The notes: a model not told the origin generated them from the sequence alone. A stretch of 64,000 nt of DNA from Paracrocinitomix mangrovi (GCF_019740355.2 NZ_CP091819.1:3844001-3908000), one strand, 5' to 3'; positions 34,702 to 46,800 are shown, numbered from the stretch's first letter. Translations and numbers: made by a program.

Positions 34702-34717
34702 ACTAATTTTAATTAGT
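34702..34717. promoter_or_regulatory. Candidate MerR operator ACTAAT-TTTA-ATTAGT
   Basis: A perfect 6-bp-arm palindrome ending 16 nt before the MerR-type gene start, at a place where such regulators commonly bind to control their own promoter. Inferred from symmetry and position only. Confidence 0.4.
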
Positions 34718-34733
34718 TTCCTATTTTTATCAG

Positions 34734-35048
34734 ATGTCAAAATTGTATTATTCAATAGGTGAGGTAGCTAAAATGTTTGATGTGAATGCATCATTGATTC
34801 GCTTTTGGGAAAAAGAGTTTAGCTTGATTAAACCTAAAAAGAATAAAAAAGGTAACAGACTTTTTACTGAAAAGGACATTGAGAATTTTCGTCGTATTTA
34901 CGAATTGGTAAAAGAAAAAGGGTACACCTTAGATGGAGCTAAGGTTGCGCTCAAAAACAAGGATGTCAAAACTACAGATCAACATGACATAATTGCAAAG
35001 TTGGAGCAGGTTAAAAGAGAATTAAACAAGTTGAAAAACGACTTATAA
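34734..35048 (+). CDS. Short MerR-family transcriptional regulator
   Basis: 104 aa. MerR winged helix: YYSIGEVAKMFDVNASLIRFWEKEF...KGNRLFTEKDIENFRRIYELVKEKGYTLDGAKVAL. A short coiled coil follows (LEQVKRELNKLKNDL) and there is no effector-binding domain, so no metal or drug ligand is expected. This MlrA-like short form is common in Bacteroidota. It is just upstream of two unknown paralogous secreted proteins and may regulate them. Confidence 0.85.
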   Translation: MSKLYYSIGEVAKMFDVNASLIRFWEKEFSLIKPKKNKKGNRLFTEKDIENFRRIYELVKEKGYTLDGAKVALKNKDVKTTDQHDIIAKLEQVKRELNKLKNDL

Positions 35049-35080
35049 TATTGGTATAGATTTTGATCTATTTAAATAAG

Positions 35081-35887
35081 ATGATGAAAAAGGCGATTAT
35101 AGGATTATCTGCTTTGGGAGTGTTTTTGGTAATGCTCTTATTGTTCGCATTTGCTAAAGAAACAGAATTAGCAGGCGATAATAAATTCAGAGTAGTGCAT
35201 GTTGAAGGTAAAATCGTTTTCGTGAAGTCTAACAAGGAAATGAAAAGAGGTGATACATATATTGCCGGTACAACATTAAATTTTGAAACTTCTAAGTCTC
35301 GTGCGGCAGTTATTAATGAGTCAAAAGGCAGATTTGTTTTGACTGGTAATAGTAGAGGTAAAGTACGAGTATTGCCAGCAGCAAATAATATTTCGGCAAG
35401 GGGTGGTGCTTTATTAAATGCAGTTGATCTAAAGAATCATTTTGAAGGAAGATACTTGATTTTAGACCGAACAGAATTGGAAATTGGTCGTGGAACTTTT
35501 CCAATGAATGACTCCCAATTTTTTTATTTGACATATCCGTATAAAGGAGAGGAAATTGCAAAGCAATTACCATATAATGACAACAAATTGATTTTTGATA
35601 AAACTGAAATTTTTAAGGTTGATGGAAATCCAATTCCGGTTGAAGAAAAGGAAATGACTTTGTATTATAGACAAAATGGAAAAGGTACAAAAGTGAATAG
35701 TTTTACTCCTGTTTTTCCTGATTTACTTGACTTGAAAGAGGAAGTTTTATTAATTTTGGAATCACTTGAAAGTAAATCATTTGACGAGCAGAAAAAAGAA
35801 GTGTCCGCACACCTAAATGAGTTTTACGGAAAAGTAAATATGACAGACCTAACGGTTTGGATGGAAAAAGAATTTAAAAAGAAATAA
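35081..35887 (+). CDS. Secreted protein of unknown family, paralogue 1
   Basis: About 268 aa from the ATG pair at 35081/35084 (MMKKAIIGLSALGVFLVMLLLFAFA), which gives a signal peptide or anchor; the longer frame starts with TTG at 35063. The mature part contains KFRVVHVEGKIVFVKSNKEMKRGD, SKSRAAVI, GRFVLTGNSRGKVRVLPAANNISARGGAL and a C-terminal HLNEFYGKV...WMEKEFKKK. It is colinear with the next gene along its whole length, so this is a tandem duplication. I recognise no named domain; the K(I/V)xGK...GD start resembles FecR-type beta domains only faintly. Confidence 0.75.
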   Translation: MMKKAIIGLSALGVFLVMLLLFAFAKETELAGDNKFRVVHVEGKIVFVKSNKEMKRGDTYIAGTTLNFETSKSRAAVINESKGRFVLTGNSRGKVRVLPAANNISARGGALLNAVDLKNHFEGRYLILDRTELEIGRGTFPMNDSQFFYLTYPYKGEEIAKQLPYNDNKLIFDKTEIFKVDGNPIPVEEKEMTLYYRQNGKGTKVNSFTPVFPDLLDLKEEVLLILESLESKSFDEQKKEVSAHLNEFYGKVNMTDLTVWMEKEFKKK

Positions 35888-35892
35888 TTGAT

Positions 35893-36699
35893 ATGAAAAA
35901 GATAATTACAATCTCAGCTTTGACCTTGGCAGCAATGATGATTACTGTTTCATTTATGGGTAATGAAAAGTCTAAAAGTTTTGCCGGAGCGGATAAGTAT
36001 AAAGTGATTAAGGTTGATGGTAAAATTGTTTTTCAAAAGACTAAAGAGAGCATGAAAAAAGGAGATATCTTTTTATCAGGAATGGCGCTTTCTTTTGAGA
36101 CTCCACAGTCTAGAGCAGCTGTAATTTCTTCACTAAAAGGAAGGTTTGTTTTATCGGCTTCTGAAAAAGGACAAACTAAAATTTTACCGGCGGCTAATAA
36201 TATTTCTTCAAGAGCAGGTGCATTGATCAATGTGATAGATTTACAAAATCACTTTGCCGGAAAGTATTTAGTTATTGGTGAAATGAGATTGGAACTAGGA
36301 AAAGAAGCATTTCCAATGGATGATAAAAACTTCTTTTTCTTATCATATGATCATAACAATGAAGCAATCAACAAAAAGTTAGATTCAGATGGGCAGTTCC
36401 TTATTTTGAACAAAGAAGAAATTTTCAAAATAGACGGAGAAGCAATTCCTGTTGAGGAAAAAGAAATGACTTTGTATTATTTAAGTGATGGTAAGAAAAC
36501 AAAAATCAGCACTTTCACCCCTGTATTCCCAGATGAGAAAGATTTAAAAGATGAAATCGAAATCATTTTGGCGGAATATCAGGACAAAGATGGTAAAGAG
36601 AAAATCAAAGAAGTTACCGCCTACTTAAATGAATTTTATGGGCATCCACAAAAGGAGAATTTAGCTGAGTGGATGAAGAAAGAATTCAATATTGAATAA
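35893..36699 (+). CDS. Secreted protein of unknown family, paralogue 2
   Basis: 268 aa with a signal peptide (MKKIITISALTLAAMMITVSFMG). It shares motif order with the preceding gene: KYKVIKVDGKIVFQKTKESMKKGD, SRAAVISSLKGRFVLSAS, ILPAANNISSRAGAL, PVEEKEMTLYY, FTPVFPD and AYLNEFYGH...WMKKEFNIE. The gap to the first copy is 5 nt. The pair probably arose by tandem duplication and may form a heteromer or divergent-function pair in the envelope. Function unknown. Confidence 0.75.
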   Translation: MKKIITISALTLAAMMITVSFMGNEKSKSFAGADKYKVIKVDGKIVFQKTKESMKKGDIFLSGMALSFETPQSRAAVISSLKGRFVLSASEKGQTKILPAANNISSRAGALINVIDLQNHFAGKYLVIGEMRLELGKEAFPMDDKNFFFLSYDHNNEAINKKLDSDGQFLILNKEEIFKIDGEAIPVEEKEMTLYYLSDGKKTKISTFTPVFPDEKDLKDEIEIILAEYQDKDGKEKIKEVTAYLNEFYGHPQKENLAEWMKKEFNIE

Positions 36700-36784
36700 G
36701 TAGATTTTTTCCACACATTATAAAGATTTATTAACGAAAAATAATTTCGTTGATTGAATGATGCATTTAAGCACTTAGAGTTTA

Positions 36785-36792
36785 TATCTTTG
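36785..36792 (+). promoter_or_regulatory. guaA promoter -7 element TATCTTTG, four bases before the ATG
   Basis: Perfect TAnnTTTG ending at 36792, with the guaA ATG at 36797. Predicted transcription start falls on or next to the ATG, so the mRNA is probably leaderless. The guaA start is well fixed by family conservation. Confidence 0.55.
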
Positions 36793-36796
36793 CGCC

Positions 36797-38326
36797 ATGC
36801 AAGAGACAATCCTTATCCTTGATTTTGGCTCTCAATATACGCAACTAATAGCCAGAAGGCTTAGAGAGCTAAATGTGTATTGTGAAATTCATCCATGGAA
36901 CAAAGCGCCTGAATTAACACCTGAAGTTAAGGGAGTTATTTTTTCAGGATCTCCATTTTCAGTTAGAGATGAAAATTCTCCTAAACCTGAAGTAGATAAA
37001 TACAAAGGTAAAGTACCATTATTAGGTGTTTGTTTTGGAGCTCAGTTTTTAGCCCAAAATTTTGGTGGAGAAGTAATGGCTTCCAATACTAGAGAATATG
37101 GAAGAGCTCACTTATCGTTTGTTGGGGAATCTGTCTTAGCTAAAGATGTTGTCAATAATAGTCAGGTTTGGATGAGTCATGGTGATACCATTACTAGAAT
37201 TCCAGACAATTACCGTGTAATTTTTAGTACTGAAGATGTTGAGGTAGCTGGTTTCGAAATTGAAGGTGAAAATACCTTTGGTGTTCAGTTTCATCCAGAG
37301 GTTTACCACTCAGAGTATGGTAAGAATCTATTAAAAAACTTTGTTGTTGATATTTGTAAATGCGAACAAAGTTGGACACCTGCTTCTTTTATCGAATCAA
37401 CAGTTGAAGAGTTGAGAGAAAAACTTGGAGATGATAAAGTGATTTTAGGTTTGTCAGGTGGAGTTGATTCATCTGTAGCTGCAACTTTATTGAATAAAGC
37501 TATTGGACAAAATTTGTATTGCATTTTTGTTGACAATGGTTTACTAAGAAAAAATGAATTTGAAGAGGTGTTAGCTTCTTACAAAGGATTGGGACTTAAT
37601 GTAAAGGGAGTTGATGCTAAAAGTAGATTTTATGAAGGCTTGAAAGGAGAGTCTGATCCTGAAAAGAAAAGAAAAATCATTGGAAATATTTTTGTTGAAG
37701 TATTTGACGAAGAATCACATTTAGTAGAGAATGCAAAATGGCTTGGTCAGGGGACTATTTATCCTGATGTAATCGAGTCAGTTTCTGCTACTGGTGGTCC
37801 GTCTGCTACTATTAAATCTCATCACAATGTTGGGGGATTACCTGATTATATGAAGTTAAAAGTGGTTGAGCCTTTGAGATTACTTTTTAAAGATGAGGTA
37901 AGAAGAGTTGGAAGAGAATTAGGTATACCGGATACGATCATAGGAAGACATCCTTTTCCTGGTCCGGGTCTTGGAATTCGAATCTTGGGAGATATCACAG
38001 CAGAAAAGGTACAGATATTGCAAGAGGTAGATCATATATTTATTAAAGGATTGAAAGATTGGGGATTATATGATGATGTTTGGCAAGCAGGAGTAATTTT
38101 GTTGCCTGTACAATCTGTAGGAGTGATGGGGGATGAAAGAACTTACGAAAATGCAGTGGCGTTACGTGCAGTTTCTTCAACAGATGGGATGACGGCAGAT
38201 TGGGTACATTTACCTTATGATTTTCTTGCAAAAATCTCCAATCAAATTATTAATGGTGTCAAAGGAATTAATCGTGTAACTTATGATATAAGTTCTAAGC
38301 CACCAGCAACAATTGAATGGGAATAA
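36797..38326 (+). CDS. guaA: GMP synthase (glutamine-hydrolysing)
   Basis: 509 aa, full length. The amidotransferase domain has [15 protein letters not shown] at the start, the nucleophile in LGVCFGAQ and the His/Glu pair in FGVQFHPEV. The ATP-pyrophosphatase P-loop is [16 protein letters not shown]. The C-terminal dimerisation domain ends KPPATIEWE. It converts XMP to GMP with glutamine and ATP. It is translationally coupled (TAATG) to a LysM/binding-protein gene, an unusual neighbour. Confidence 0.97.
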   Translation: MQETILILDFGSQYTQLIARRLRELNVYCEIHPWNKAPELTPEVKGVIFSGSPFSVRDENSPKPEVDKYKGKVPLLGVCFGAQFLAQNFGGEVMASNTREYGRAHLSFVGESVLAKDVVNNSQVWMSHGDTITRIPDNYRVIFSTEDVEVAGFEIEGENTFGVQFHPEVYHSEYGKNLLKNFVVDICKCEQSWTPASFIESTVEELREKLGDDKVILGLSGGVDSSVAATLLNKAIGQNLYCIFVDNGLLRKNEFEEVLASYKGLGLNVKGVDAKSRFYEGLKGESDPEKKRKIIGNIFVEVFDEESHLVENAKWLGQGTIYPDVIESVSATGGPSATIKSHHNVGGLPDYMKLKVVEPLRLLFKDEVRRVGRELGIPDTIIGRHPFPGPGLGIRILGDITAEKVQILQEVDHIFIKGLKDWGLYDDVWQAGVILLPVQSVGVMGDERTYENAVALRAVSSTDGMTADWVHLPYDFLAKISNQIINGVKGINRVTYDISSKPPATIEWE

Positions 38327-40164
38327 TGAAGAATCTATTACTGATATTGTCAATTTTTATGTTGAGTAATGTATTTGCTCAGCCTGAAGATGCAGTTGTT
38401 AAAACAATTGAAGGAAAAAAGTATTACATACATGTTGTTGCTCAAGGAAATACCTTGTACGGTATACATTCATTGTACAATACAGAAATAGAGGATATTT
38501 TAAATGCTAATCCGGGATTGTCAGATAATCTAACCATTGGTCAGCAAATATTGATTCCAATTGATGTTTCAAATCAGAACTTTTACAATGAACATACAGT
38601 CGCTGAAGGTGAAACCCTCTACGGAATTTCAAGAAAATATAATTGTACTGTTGATGATTTAAAAAATATTAACCCTGGAATAGAATCAGGTTTGCAAATT
38701 GGGCAAAAATTAAAGATTCCAAAACCAGACAGTGAAAATGTAACAGAACAAATTCAGGAGCAAGAAACGGAGGTTTTGGATTATAATATTTCATTATCAG
38801 ATTCTATTGTGAATCACACAGTACTGGAACATGAAACTTTGTATTCAATATCTAAACGATACATGGTTTCTTCTGATACAATCCGTTTATTGAATAATAT
38901 CAGAGGTAATAAGGTGAAAAAAGGTGATGTGCTTTTGATTCCAATTAAAAAAGTAAATTATACAATTCTTGAAAAACAAGTAGAAGATATCACTCAGGAA
39001 GATTCTTTAGGAATCCCATTCAAAGGTGTTAAAAAAGGAACCTATAAGATAGCAGTTTTTCTTCCTTTTATGTTTGCTCAAAACGACATTGAAATGAGCA
39101 AGACTTTAAAAATTGGACAACACCGAGAATTGGATCCTACAACCAAAATATCTTTTCAATTTTATCAAGGATTAAAACTTGCAGTAGATTCACTAAAACA
39201 GGCTGGTTTAAATGTAGACTTATATGCTTTTGACACAAAAAAAGATTCTAATGCTATTGCGAAAATTATGGATAGTGAAGAGTTTAATAATGTTGATTTA
39301 GTTATTGGTCCGTTGTATAAGAATACGATTGCTTATGTTGTTAATAGATGTGCAAAAGAAAACATCAAGGTTGTGCTTCCATTTAAAGTAGATGCAGGAG
39401 TATTACATGAGCATTCAAATGTTTTTAAGTGTGTTACATCAAATATGACCTTGATGGACGGAACTATTGATTATCTGGTAGAAAATCATGCACATCACAA
39501 CATCATTATCCTAAAACCATATTCTGAATCAGATAAAGCCCTGTATGAAAGAGCAAAAGCCAGATTTAATGAAAAAATTACTGGTAAACCATCTATGAAT
39601 GGTAAAATCCTTGAATACGAATGGGGAAGTTCAAGCGGGAGGGAGATAAACGCCAAAATGAGAAAAGACACGACAAGTATCTTTATCATTCCGTCAAACG
39701 ATCCTAAATATGTTACCGGGGCTTTAAATAGATTAAATAAGGTGGTGAATTTAAATCCTTATGCTAAGAATTTAAAGGTAGTAGCATTTGGATTTGAAGA
39801 CTGGAACAATTTTGATGCAATTGATGTACTTCATAGAGAAAAATTAAACCAACATTATTCAACATACAGATATGTTGATTATAATACCGGTAAGGGTTTG
39901 AATTTTGTAAAAAGTTACAGATATCATACTGGTATTGATCCCACTGTATATTCTACCCAAGGATTTGATGTAGGGATGTATTTCTTAAGTGCAATGTATC
40001 TATATGGCACTTCCTTTGATCAATATCTGAAAATGCATAATATGCCTTTGGTGCAGAATAGCTTTTCATTTAAATCTATTGCAGCTGGTTCAGGGTTTGA
40101 AAACCAAAGTGTATCAGTTGTTAAATATCAAAACTTTGAATTAGTGCCCTGTAAAGGAAAATAG
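38326..40164 (+). CDS. LysM-repeat protein fused to a periplasmic binding protein-like domain
   Basis: 612 aa from ATG 38326 (overlapping the guaA stop), giving the signal peptide [19 protein letters not shown]. Three LysM domains follow (about 25-75, 85-130 and 160-210; YYIHVVAQGNTLYGIHSLYN, HTVAEGETLYGISRKYN, HTVLEHETLYSISKRYM). The C-terminal half (about 245-600) resembles type I (leucine-binding) periplasmic proteins, with VDLVIGPLYKNTIAYV. It probably binds peptidoglycan through LysM. What the second domain binds is unknown; no transporter is adjacent. Confidence 0.85.
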   Translation: MKNLLLILSIFMLSNVFAQPEDAVVKTIEGKKYYIHVVAQGNTLYGIHSLYNTEIEDILNANPGLSDNLTIGQQILIPIDVSNQNFYNEHTVAEGETLYGISRKYNCTVDDLKNINPGIESGLQIGQKLKIPKPDSENVTEQIQEQETEVLDYNISLSDSIVNHTVLEHETLYSISKRYMVSSDTIRLLNNIRGNKVKKGDVLLIPIKKVNYTILEKQVEDITQEDSLGIPFKGVKKGTYKIAVFLPFMFAQNDIEMSKTLKIGQHRELDPTTKISFQFYQGLKLAVDSLKQAGLNVDLYAFDTKKDSNAIAKIMDSEEFNNVDLVIGPLYKNTIAYVVNRCAKENIKVVLPFKVDAGVLHEHSNVFKCVTSNMTLMDGTIDYLVENHAHHNIIILKPYSESDKALYERAKARFNEKITGKPSMNGKILEYEWGSSSGREINAKMRKDTTSIFIIPSNDPKYVTGALNRLNKVVNLNPYAKNLKVVAFGFEDWNNFDAIDVLHREKLNQHYSTYRYVDYNTGKGLNFVKSYRYHTGIDPTVYSTQGFDVGMYFLSAMYLYGTSFDQYLKMHNMPLVQNSFSFKSIAAGSGFENQSVSVVKYQNFELVPCKGK

Positions 40165-40348
40165 TCTTCTTTTATCCCATTTTTAACTCAATTTTAAAGG
40201 GTTGTTACCTAGTTGTTAACAATCTAATCCTAGTATTATCAAGGTATTAGCTCTGTTATTCACAAAGAATGTGATTTTTCTTTAAGTATAATGCCAACCC
40301 TGTTAAGAATTCAACGTCTTAAATCTGAGTATACTAAAAAACTATTGC

Positions 40349-40789
40349 ATGAAGACCCTTCTTACAACCTTGGTATTCCTTACTTTGTGGAATGTCAATG
40401 CGCAGACTTTAAATAATGAACAGTTTATTGTTGAATATTTAGGTCAAACGCATTTTTCTGAATTACAAAATTCCAATCCCAGTTATTTAAAATTTTTAGA
40501 TGTCAGATGTTCTGATGGTTTTAAAATTTTGGATTTCGTTGATGAGAAAATGAGTGACTTTAGTGTCATCAATGAGATACGTGTAATAACGGATGGAGAC
40601 AAATCCCAAAAGCAAATGGTTACTGCTCAGCAGTTAGTAGATGATTATGCTGATGGAAGTTTCAATTTCATCAAATATCAATTACAATACGACCGTTCAG
40701 AAATTACCTATTATGTGTTGGGAAGCACAGGGAAGGTGATCATGATTTATCCAACTGAATACATTAATAAAATTCAGGCGGAAAAATAG
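40349..40789 (+). CDS. Small secreted protein of unknown function
   Basis: 146 aa with a signal peptide (MKTLLTTLVFLTLWNVNAQ) and a mixed alpha/beta mature part (FIVEYLGQTHFSELQ..., YLKFLDVRCSDGFKILD, VLGSTGKVIMIYPTEYINKIQ). No family recognised. It lies 41 nt upstream of the 3711-aa surface protein gene on the same strand, so it may be its small co-expressed partner. Confidence 0.65.
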   Translation: MKTLLTTLVFLTLWNVNAQTLNNEQFIVEYLGQTHFSELQNSNPSYLKFLDVRCSDGFKILDFVDEKMSDFSVINEIRVITDGDKSQKQMVTAQQLVDDYADGSFNFIKYQLQYDRSEITYYVLGSTGKVIMIYPTEYINKIQAEK

Positions 40790-40830
40790 TTTATAGTTAC
40801 TCGCTTTTACTTTTATAACCCTTTTATAAA

Positions 40831-43800
40831 ATGATAAGATCTTTACTTACATTCGTTGGAGTTGTTGCCTTGGCTGTTAATTCAGTTGGACAATGTTCAA
40901 ATTTTAATGCACAGTTTCCTTCTGGTACGCAATCAACAACATCCAATTCATTGACAACAGTTACCACATGTCAATATGGAGGAGAATATGCTTCTTACAG
41001 TGTTACCGCCGGAGAAACATATACTTGGACAACTTGTGGAGATACCGATTTTGATACACAATTAACATTGTGGAATACGGCACACACTATTACTTATGCC
41101 TATAATGATGATGACTGTGGTTTGCAGTCTACAATTACATGGACTGCTACGTTTACAGGTACGGTTGATGTTTTGTTAAGTCAATTTAGTTGTAACAGTA
41201 ACTCCACATGTATGACAGTTCAGTGGGCTTGTACTACCTGCGGATTAGGCGGTGGTGGAGGACTTTCTCAAAGTAACGGATCTACGAATGCATGTTCTGG
41301 AACTTTTACGGATTCTGGAGGATCGGGATCTACTTATGGAGCAAATGAATTATCGACATTTACTATCTGTCCTGATACACCAGGTTCAATGGTTACGCTA
41401 GATTTTACCTCTTTTAACGTTGAAGGTGGTTTTGATGTAATGTGTATTTATGACGGATTGACAACAGCTGCGCCAAGTTTTGGATGTTATGATAACAATG
41501 TTCCAATGACAGGTACTGTTCAAGCTACCAATCCAGATGGATGTTTAACGATATTTTTTGATTCAGATGGATCTGTACAATTAGATGGTTGGACTGCAAC
41601 TGTTTCTTGTACTCAGCCTTGTCAAACTGTGATTGCAGATGCCAATTTTAATCCGGCTCCAGCCTTAGATGGAGTAATATATCTATGCCAAGGAGATGTT
41701 GTGCAATTGAATGGAAATGGAATTTATCCTGATAATAATACAGGGTATACTCAATCTGATGGTACTTCTACCTTTGAATGGACCGTTGATGGAGCTGCTC
41801 TTCCAGGACAAAATTCCTCATTTACCTTTAATAATGAAGGTGCTTATATTGTACAACTAGAGATTACGGATATAGAAGGTTGTACAAATAGTAACGATTT
41901 AGATCAGTACGTTTATGTTTCAACTACTCCAATTTTTGATGGAACCATTGGAGCACCGGATCCAATTTGTTTAGGTGATCAAGCAGTATTTACAGGTGTT
42001 GTAACTCCTGTAACGTATGAGAAATTCTGTACTCAACCTGCTTTCCCGCCTTTAGCTTTGCCTGATGGTTCAGGGGTTTCTTATGAGACGTCAGTAAACT
42101 TGGATTGTTATAGTCCTGGCCAAACATTGACTGACCAATTCGATTTACTAGATATTTGTGTAAACATGGAGCACTCATACATGGGGGACTTAGATATTGT
42201 GCTTACTTGTCCTTCTGGACAATCAATTACACTAGTTGATTATCCAAATGGTGGAGGAGGTACATTTTTAGGGATTCCTGTTGATAATGATGCAACTCCA
42301 AATGTTCAGGGAACAGGCTTTGATTATTGTTGGTCTCCTTCATCTAACAACGGTACATGGGGTCAGAACACAGGAGGAACTTTACCTGCAGGTACTTATG
42401 AGTCAGATGATCCTTTTAGTGGTTTGGTAGGATGTGACATGAACGGTGACTGGACAATCACAATTACTGATAACTTAGGTTCAGACAACGGTTTTATTTT
42501 CGATTGGAGCATCAATTTTGATCCTGCAATTTTACCTCCGGCGGTTACTTTTACACCAACAATAGTGTCAGAGTCTTGGATGGCAGACCCTTCCATAGTT
42601 TCTGGTACCAATCCTATTACGGTTGAACCAACTTCAACTGGGCCGGCATGTTACACTTTCGTTGTAACAGATAACTTTGGTTGTACATATGATACTACAG
42701 TTTGTATTACTGTGGCTGATGGTCCGGTATTAGATACTATATTCCCGGTTGTTGCATGTGATACATATACTTTACCTGCTATCTCGGGTATTAATGTTAC
42801 TGCTGCTGCAGCTTATTATTCAGGTCCTGGTGGTACAGGTACTCAATATAACCCTGGAGCTGTAATCACAGCAAACATGACTCCTCTTTATGTTTACGAT
42901 CCAGGAATCGCAGGTTGTGATGATGAGACTTTTTTCAATATAATAATTGATAATACAGATCCTATTATTAATTGTCCTGGTGCTCTTACAGCAGTTTGTT
43001 CAATAGCTGAACAACCTCCTTATTTAACATTTGCAGCTTTTACCGGTGCAGGAGGATCAGCTTCTGATGATTATAATTTGGATGTGAATTCTTTCACTTT
43101 ACTTAGTGAAGTAAGTAATGGTCAAACATGTCCTGAAGTAGTTACTAGAACTTATGAAATTGCTGATTCTTGTGGTCATACTGCTACTTGTACGCAAACA
43201 ATTACCATTGATGATAATATTAACCCTACGGGAACTGCACCTGCTAACGTTACAGTACAATGTTCAGCTGATGTTCCTGCGGCAAATCCTGCTTCAATTA
43301 CTGATGAAGCAGATAACTGCGGAATTCAATCTGTAATTCACTTGTCAGATGTTTCATCCGGAACAACATGTCCTGAAGTAATTACAAGAACATACAGAAT
43401 CACAGATTTATGTAACAACTTTATAGATGTAGTTCAAACAATCACTGTTGATGACAATATCAACCCAACAGGAACAGCTCCTGCTGATATTACGGTTCAA
43501 TGTTCAGCTGATGTTCCTGCAGCAAACCCTGCACTAATTACAGATGAAGCAGATAACTGTGGAATCCAATCAGTAGTTCATTTGTCAGATGTTTCATCCG
43601 GAACAACATGTCCTGAAGTAATTACAAGAACATACAGAATCACAGATTTATGTAACAACTTTATAGATGTAGTTCAAACAATCACAGTTGATGACAATAT
43701 CAACCCAACAGGAACAGCTCCTGCTGATATTACGGTTCAATGTTCAGCTGATGTTCCTGCAGCAAACCCTGCACTAATTACAGATGAAGCAGATAACTGT

Positions 43801-46800
43801 GGAATCCAATCAGTAGTTCATTTGTCAGATGTTTCATCCGGAACAACATGTCCTGAAGTAATTACAAGAACATATAGAATTACAGATTTGTGTAACAACT
43901 TTATTGATGTAGTTCAAACAATCACAGTTGATGATAATATCAATCCTACAGGAACGGCACCTGTGAACGTAACAGTTCAATGTATGGCTGATGTGCCTGC
44001 AGTGGATATTAATGCTATCACTGATGAAGCGGACAACTGTTCAGTACCAACTGTTACGCATATTTCAGATGTTCAATCGGCAGGAACATGTCCAATTACT
44101 ATTGATAGAACTTATAGAATTGAGGACGCTTGTGGAAACTTTATTGATGTAGTTCAAACAATCACAGTTAACGATAATATACTTCCAACAGGGACAGCTC
44201 CTGCAAACGTAACAGTTCAATGTATGGCTGATGTGCCTGTAGTTGATATCAATGCTATCACTGATGAAGCAGATAACTGTTCAGTTCCAACAGTTACTCA
44301 TATTTCGGATGTTCAATCTGCTGGTTCATGTCCTGTTACCATTGATAGAACATATAGAATAGAAGATGATTGTGGTAATTTTATTGATGTAGTTCAAACA
44401 ATCACAGTTAACGATAATATTAATCCTACTGGTACCGCTCCGGCAGATGTAAATGTTCAATGTGCTGCAGATGCTCCACCGGTTGACATCAATGCAATTA
44501 CAGATGAAGCAGATAACTGCTCAGTACCAACTGTAACACATATTTCTGACGTATCATCTGGTACCACTTGTCCTGAAGTTATTACAAGAACTTATAGAAT
44601 AGAAGATGCTTGTGGAAACTTTATTGACGTAGTTCAGACAATTACCATTGATGATGACATAGCTCCTACTGGAACAGCTCCAGTTAATGTAAATGTACAA
44701 TGTATGACAGATGTACCTCCAGTAGATATCAACGCAATAACTGATGAGGCTGATAACTGTTCAGTACCAACTGTTACGCATATTTCAGATGTTCAATCGG
44801 CTGGAACTTGTCCCATTACTATAGATAGGACTTACAGAATTGAAGATGCTTGTGGAAACTTCATAGATGTGGTTCAAACTATCACTGTAAATGATAACAT
44901 AGCACCTACTGGTACAGCTCCAGGTAACCTAACAGTTGAATGTGCAACTGATGTTCCTGCGGCTGATCCATTACTAATTACAGATGAAGCAGATAACTGT
45001 ACAGCTAATCCTGCGGTAATTCACTTGTCAGATGTTTCATCAGGAACTACTTGTCCGGAAGTGATAACAAGAACATATAGAATTACTGATGATTGCGGAA
45101 ATATTACAGATTTAGTTCAAACAATTACTATTGATGATGTAACTCCTCCTGTGGGTACAGCTCCAGGTGCCGTTACAGTTGAATGCGTTGGTGATGTCCC
45201 AGTAGCAGATCCGGCATCTGTAACTGGAGTTTCAGATAACTGTACAGCAAATCCTGCAGTGAACTTTGTTTCTGATGTTTCATCTGGAACAACATGTCCT
45301 GAAGTAATTACCAGAACTTATGAAATTATTGATGACTGTGGAAATACTACAACAGTAACTCAGACTATTACTATTGATGATACTACACCACCAACAGCAT
45401 CAAATCCGGCTGATATTAATATTGCTGGAGGGAACCCGGTTCCGGCACCAGATGTGAATGTGGTAACAGATGAAGCTGATAACTGTGGAGTTCCTGTAGT
45501 AGCATTTGTTTCTGATGTTACGGATAATGGTGTATGTCCTGAAACTATTACCAGAACTTACTCTGTAACTGATGCTTGTGGAAATACAATTAATGTTGTT
45601 CAGTTAATTATTATTGGTGATGCTATTTTACCAACGGCATCTAATCCATTACCGGTGAACGTTGAATGTATTGCAGATGTTCCTGCTCCAGACCCCCTTG
45701 TGGTGACAGATGAAGCGGATAACGGAGCGGTTCCAACAGTTGCATGGGTAAGTGATGCTTCGGATGGGAATACGTGTCCTGAAGTTATAACTAGAACCTA
45801 TTCAGTTACAGATGATTGTGGTAACGTGATTTTTGTAACTCAAACAATCACAGTAGATGATGTAACCGATCCAACTGGAACAGCACCAGCAGATGTGACA
45901 GTAGAATGTATTGCGGATGTACCTGCGGTAGATGTGAATGCAATTACAGATGAAGCAGACAACTGTACAGTAAATCCTACAGTAACTCATATGGGAGATG
46001 CATCAGATGGAAACACTTGTCCTGAGATCATCACCAGAACATATAGAATAGAAGATGAGTGCGGAAACTTTATAGATGTAATCCAAACAATCACAGTAGA
46101 TGATATCACTAATCCAACCGGAACAGCACCGGCAGATGTGACAGTAGAATGTATTGCGGATGTACCTGCGGTAGATGTGAATGCAATTACAGATGAAGCA
46201 GACAACTGTACTGTGAATCCTACAGTAACTCACATGGGAGATGCATCAGATGGAAACACATGTCCGGAGATTATCACCAGAACATATAGAATAGAAGATG
46301 AGTGTGGAAACTTTATAGATGTAATCCAAACAATCACAGTAGATGATATCACTAATCCAACCGGAACAGCACCGGCAGATGTGACAGTAGAATGTATTGC
46401 GGATGTACCTGCGGTAGATGTGAATGCAATTACAGATGAAGCAGACAACTGTACTGTGAATCCTACAGTAACTCACATGGGAGATGCATCAGATGGAAAC
46501 ACATGTCCGGAGATTATCACCAGAACATATAGAATAGAAGATGAGTGTGGAAACTTTATAGATGTAATCCAAACAATTACAGTAGATGATATCACTAATC
46601 CAACCGGAACCGCACCGGCAGATGTAACGGTAGAGTGTATTGGAGATGTACCTGCGGTAGATGTGAATGCAATTACAGATGAAGCAGACAACTGTACAGT
46701 AAATCCAACAGTAACTCATATGGGAGATGTATCAGACGGAAATACTTGTCCTGAGATCATCACCAGAACATATAGAATAGAAGATGAGTGTGGAAACTTT

